DNA from: Protostelium mycophagum
Taxonomy: Eukaryota > Evosea > Variosea > Protosteliida > Protosteliaceae
Direction of reading: 5' to 3'
Assembly (NCBI GenBank): GCA_002081555.1
Contig: MZNV01002520.1
Location: 1-42,550, forward strand
DNA length: 42,550 nt
Each line of letters begins with the position of its first letter. Position 1 is the first letter of the stretch. The position numbers and the translations under genes are program-made. The notes beneath the pieces are model-generated. The model was given only the letters and a program-made list of their open reading frames with translations, ran no database searches and was not told the origin of the DNA. Shown here piece by piece: positions 42,404 through 42,550 of the stretch.

Positions 42404-42550
42404 GAGAAAAAGACAGAGCATACATTTTGTTTTATTTATTGTTGTGAATTTGAGCAGCGGTTTCGGTGTCGCAGAGAGGTTGTTGGCATGCGATGGAAAA
42501 TACGAGGTGTTTACTCAATTAATAATTTCTAACAATTATGCTTGAATTTT
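42404..42550 (-). pseudogene. Degraded copy of the adhesin gene's 3' end
   Basis: Plus-strand sequence attgttgtgaatttgagcag, then cggtttcggtgtcgcagagaggttgttgg, parallels 18915-18965 (attgttttgcattttaagcgacggcttcgctctcgtacagaggg then ttgttgacg), that is the C-terminal codons and stop region of the Sib-like gene. It follows the F-box copy in the same order and orientation as at 18.8-18.97 kb, so one duplication carried the whole convergent junction. It runs off towards the right edge and becomes unmatched after about 42490. Confidence 0.6.

Overview
The window is nuclear DNA of a free-living eukaryotic microbe with a very compact genome. Genes lie on both strands, mostly 50-300 bp apart, and are split by many GT-AG introns that are mostly 37-60 nt long. 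The gene set suggests an amoebozoan. It combines a Dictyostelium-type STAT, a giant Sib-like (integrin-beta-like) adhesin with talin-binding NPxF/Y motifs, a fascin-like actin-binding protein, a BET-like bromodomain protein and a flagellar protein (CFAP52). A protosteliid with a flagellate stage (Protostelium/Planoprotostelium type) would fit; this is inference from gene content. No tRNA, rRNA, CRISPR array, virus-derived element or transposon was recognised.

Left part (1-4239): the 3' portion of a minus-strand Ala/Glu/Lys-rich coiled-coil gene, built from 111-bp repeats and carrying a 0.4-kb partial tandem duplication of its 5' exon and intron. About 2 kb without a recognisable gene follows; it holds a 44-bp direct repeat, four E2F-like GGCGGGAAA sites and an ACTCCG-rich palindrome cluster.

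Middle (4240-18844): a dense run of genes: asparagine synthetase, a Rab GTPase lacking the Asn of its NKxD motif, a HAD phosphatase, a fascin-like protein, CFAP52, STAT, a Qc-SNARE (minus), the RNase P subunit RPP21 and an F-box/LRR-like protein. A possible small minus-strand gene lies at 16622-16981.

The giant gene (31217 to 18929, minus) encodes a 3988-residue adhesin: signal peptide, cysteine-rich/EGF-like region, vWA-like domain with a degenerate MIDAS, nine tandem ~250-residue repeats, one membrane helix with GxxxG, and a short tail with NPLF and NPLY.

Right part (31663-42550): an EI24/RRT8-like membrane protein (minus), a polyamine-oxidase-like flavoenzyme (minus), a bromodomain protein, a secreted heme-thiolate peroxidase, a secreted or anchored Cu/Zn superoxide dismutase (minus), phosphatidylinositol synthase, and a secreted mucin-like protein made of three copies of a domain I do not recognise. 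The window ends in a degraded duplicate of the F-box/adhesin convergent junction found at 17.5-19 kb. Three neighbouring enzymes make or use H2O2 (amine oxidase, SOD, peroxidase), which may be chance or a functional neighbourhood.

The strongest non-gene signals are three. The octamer GTTGTAGA occurs about 27 times (about 1.3 expected) in introns, exons and spacers on both strands. The palindrome GAAATTTC occurs 11 times by my reading, always inside introns. There are also spliceosomal micro-introns of 21, 23 and 24 nt.
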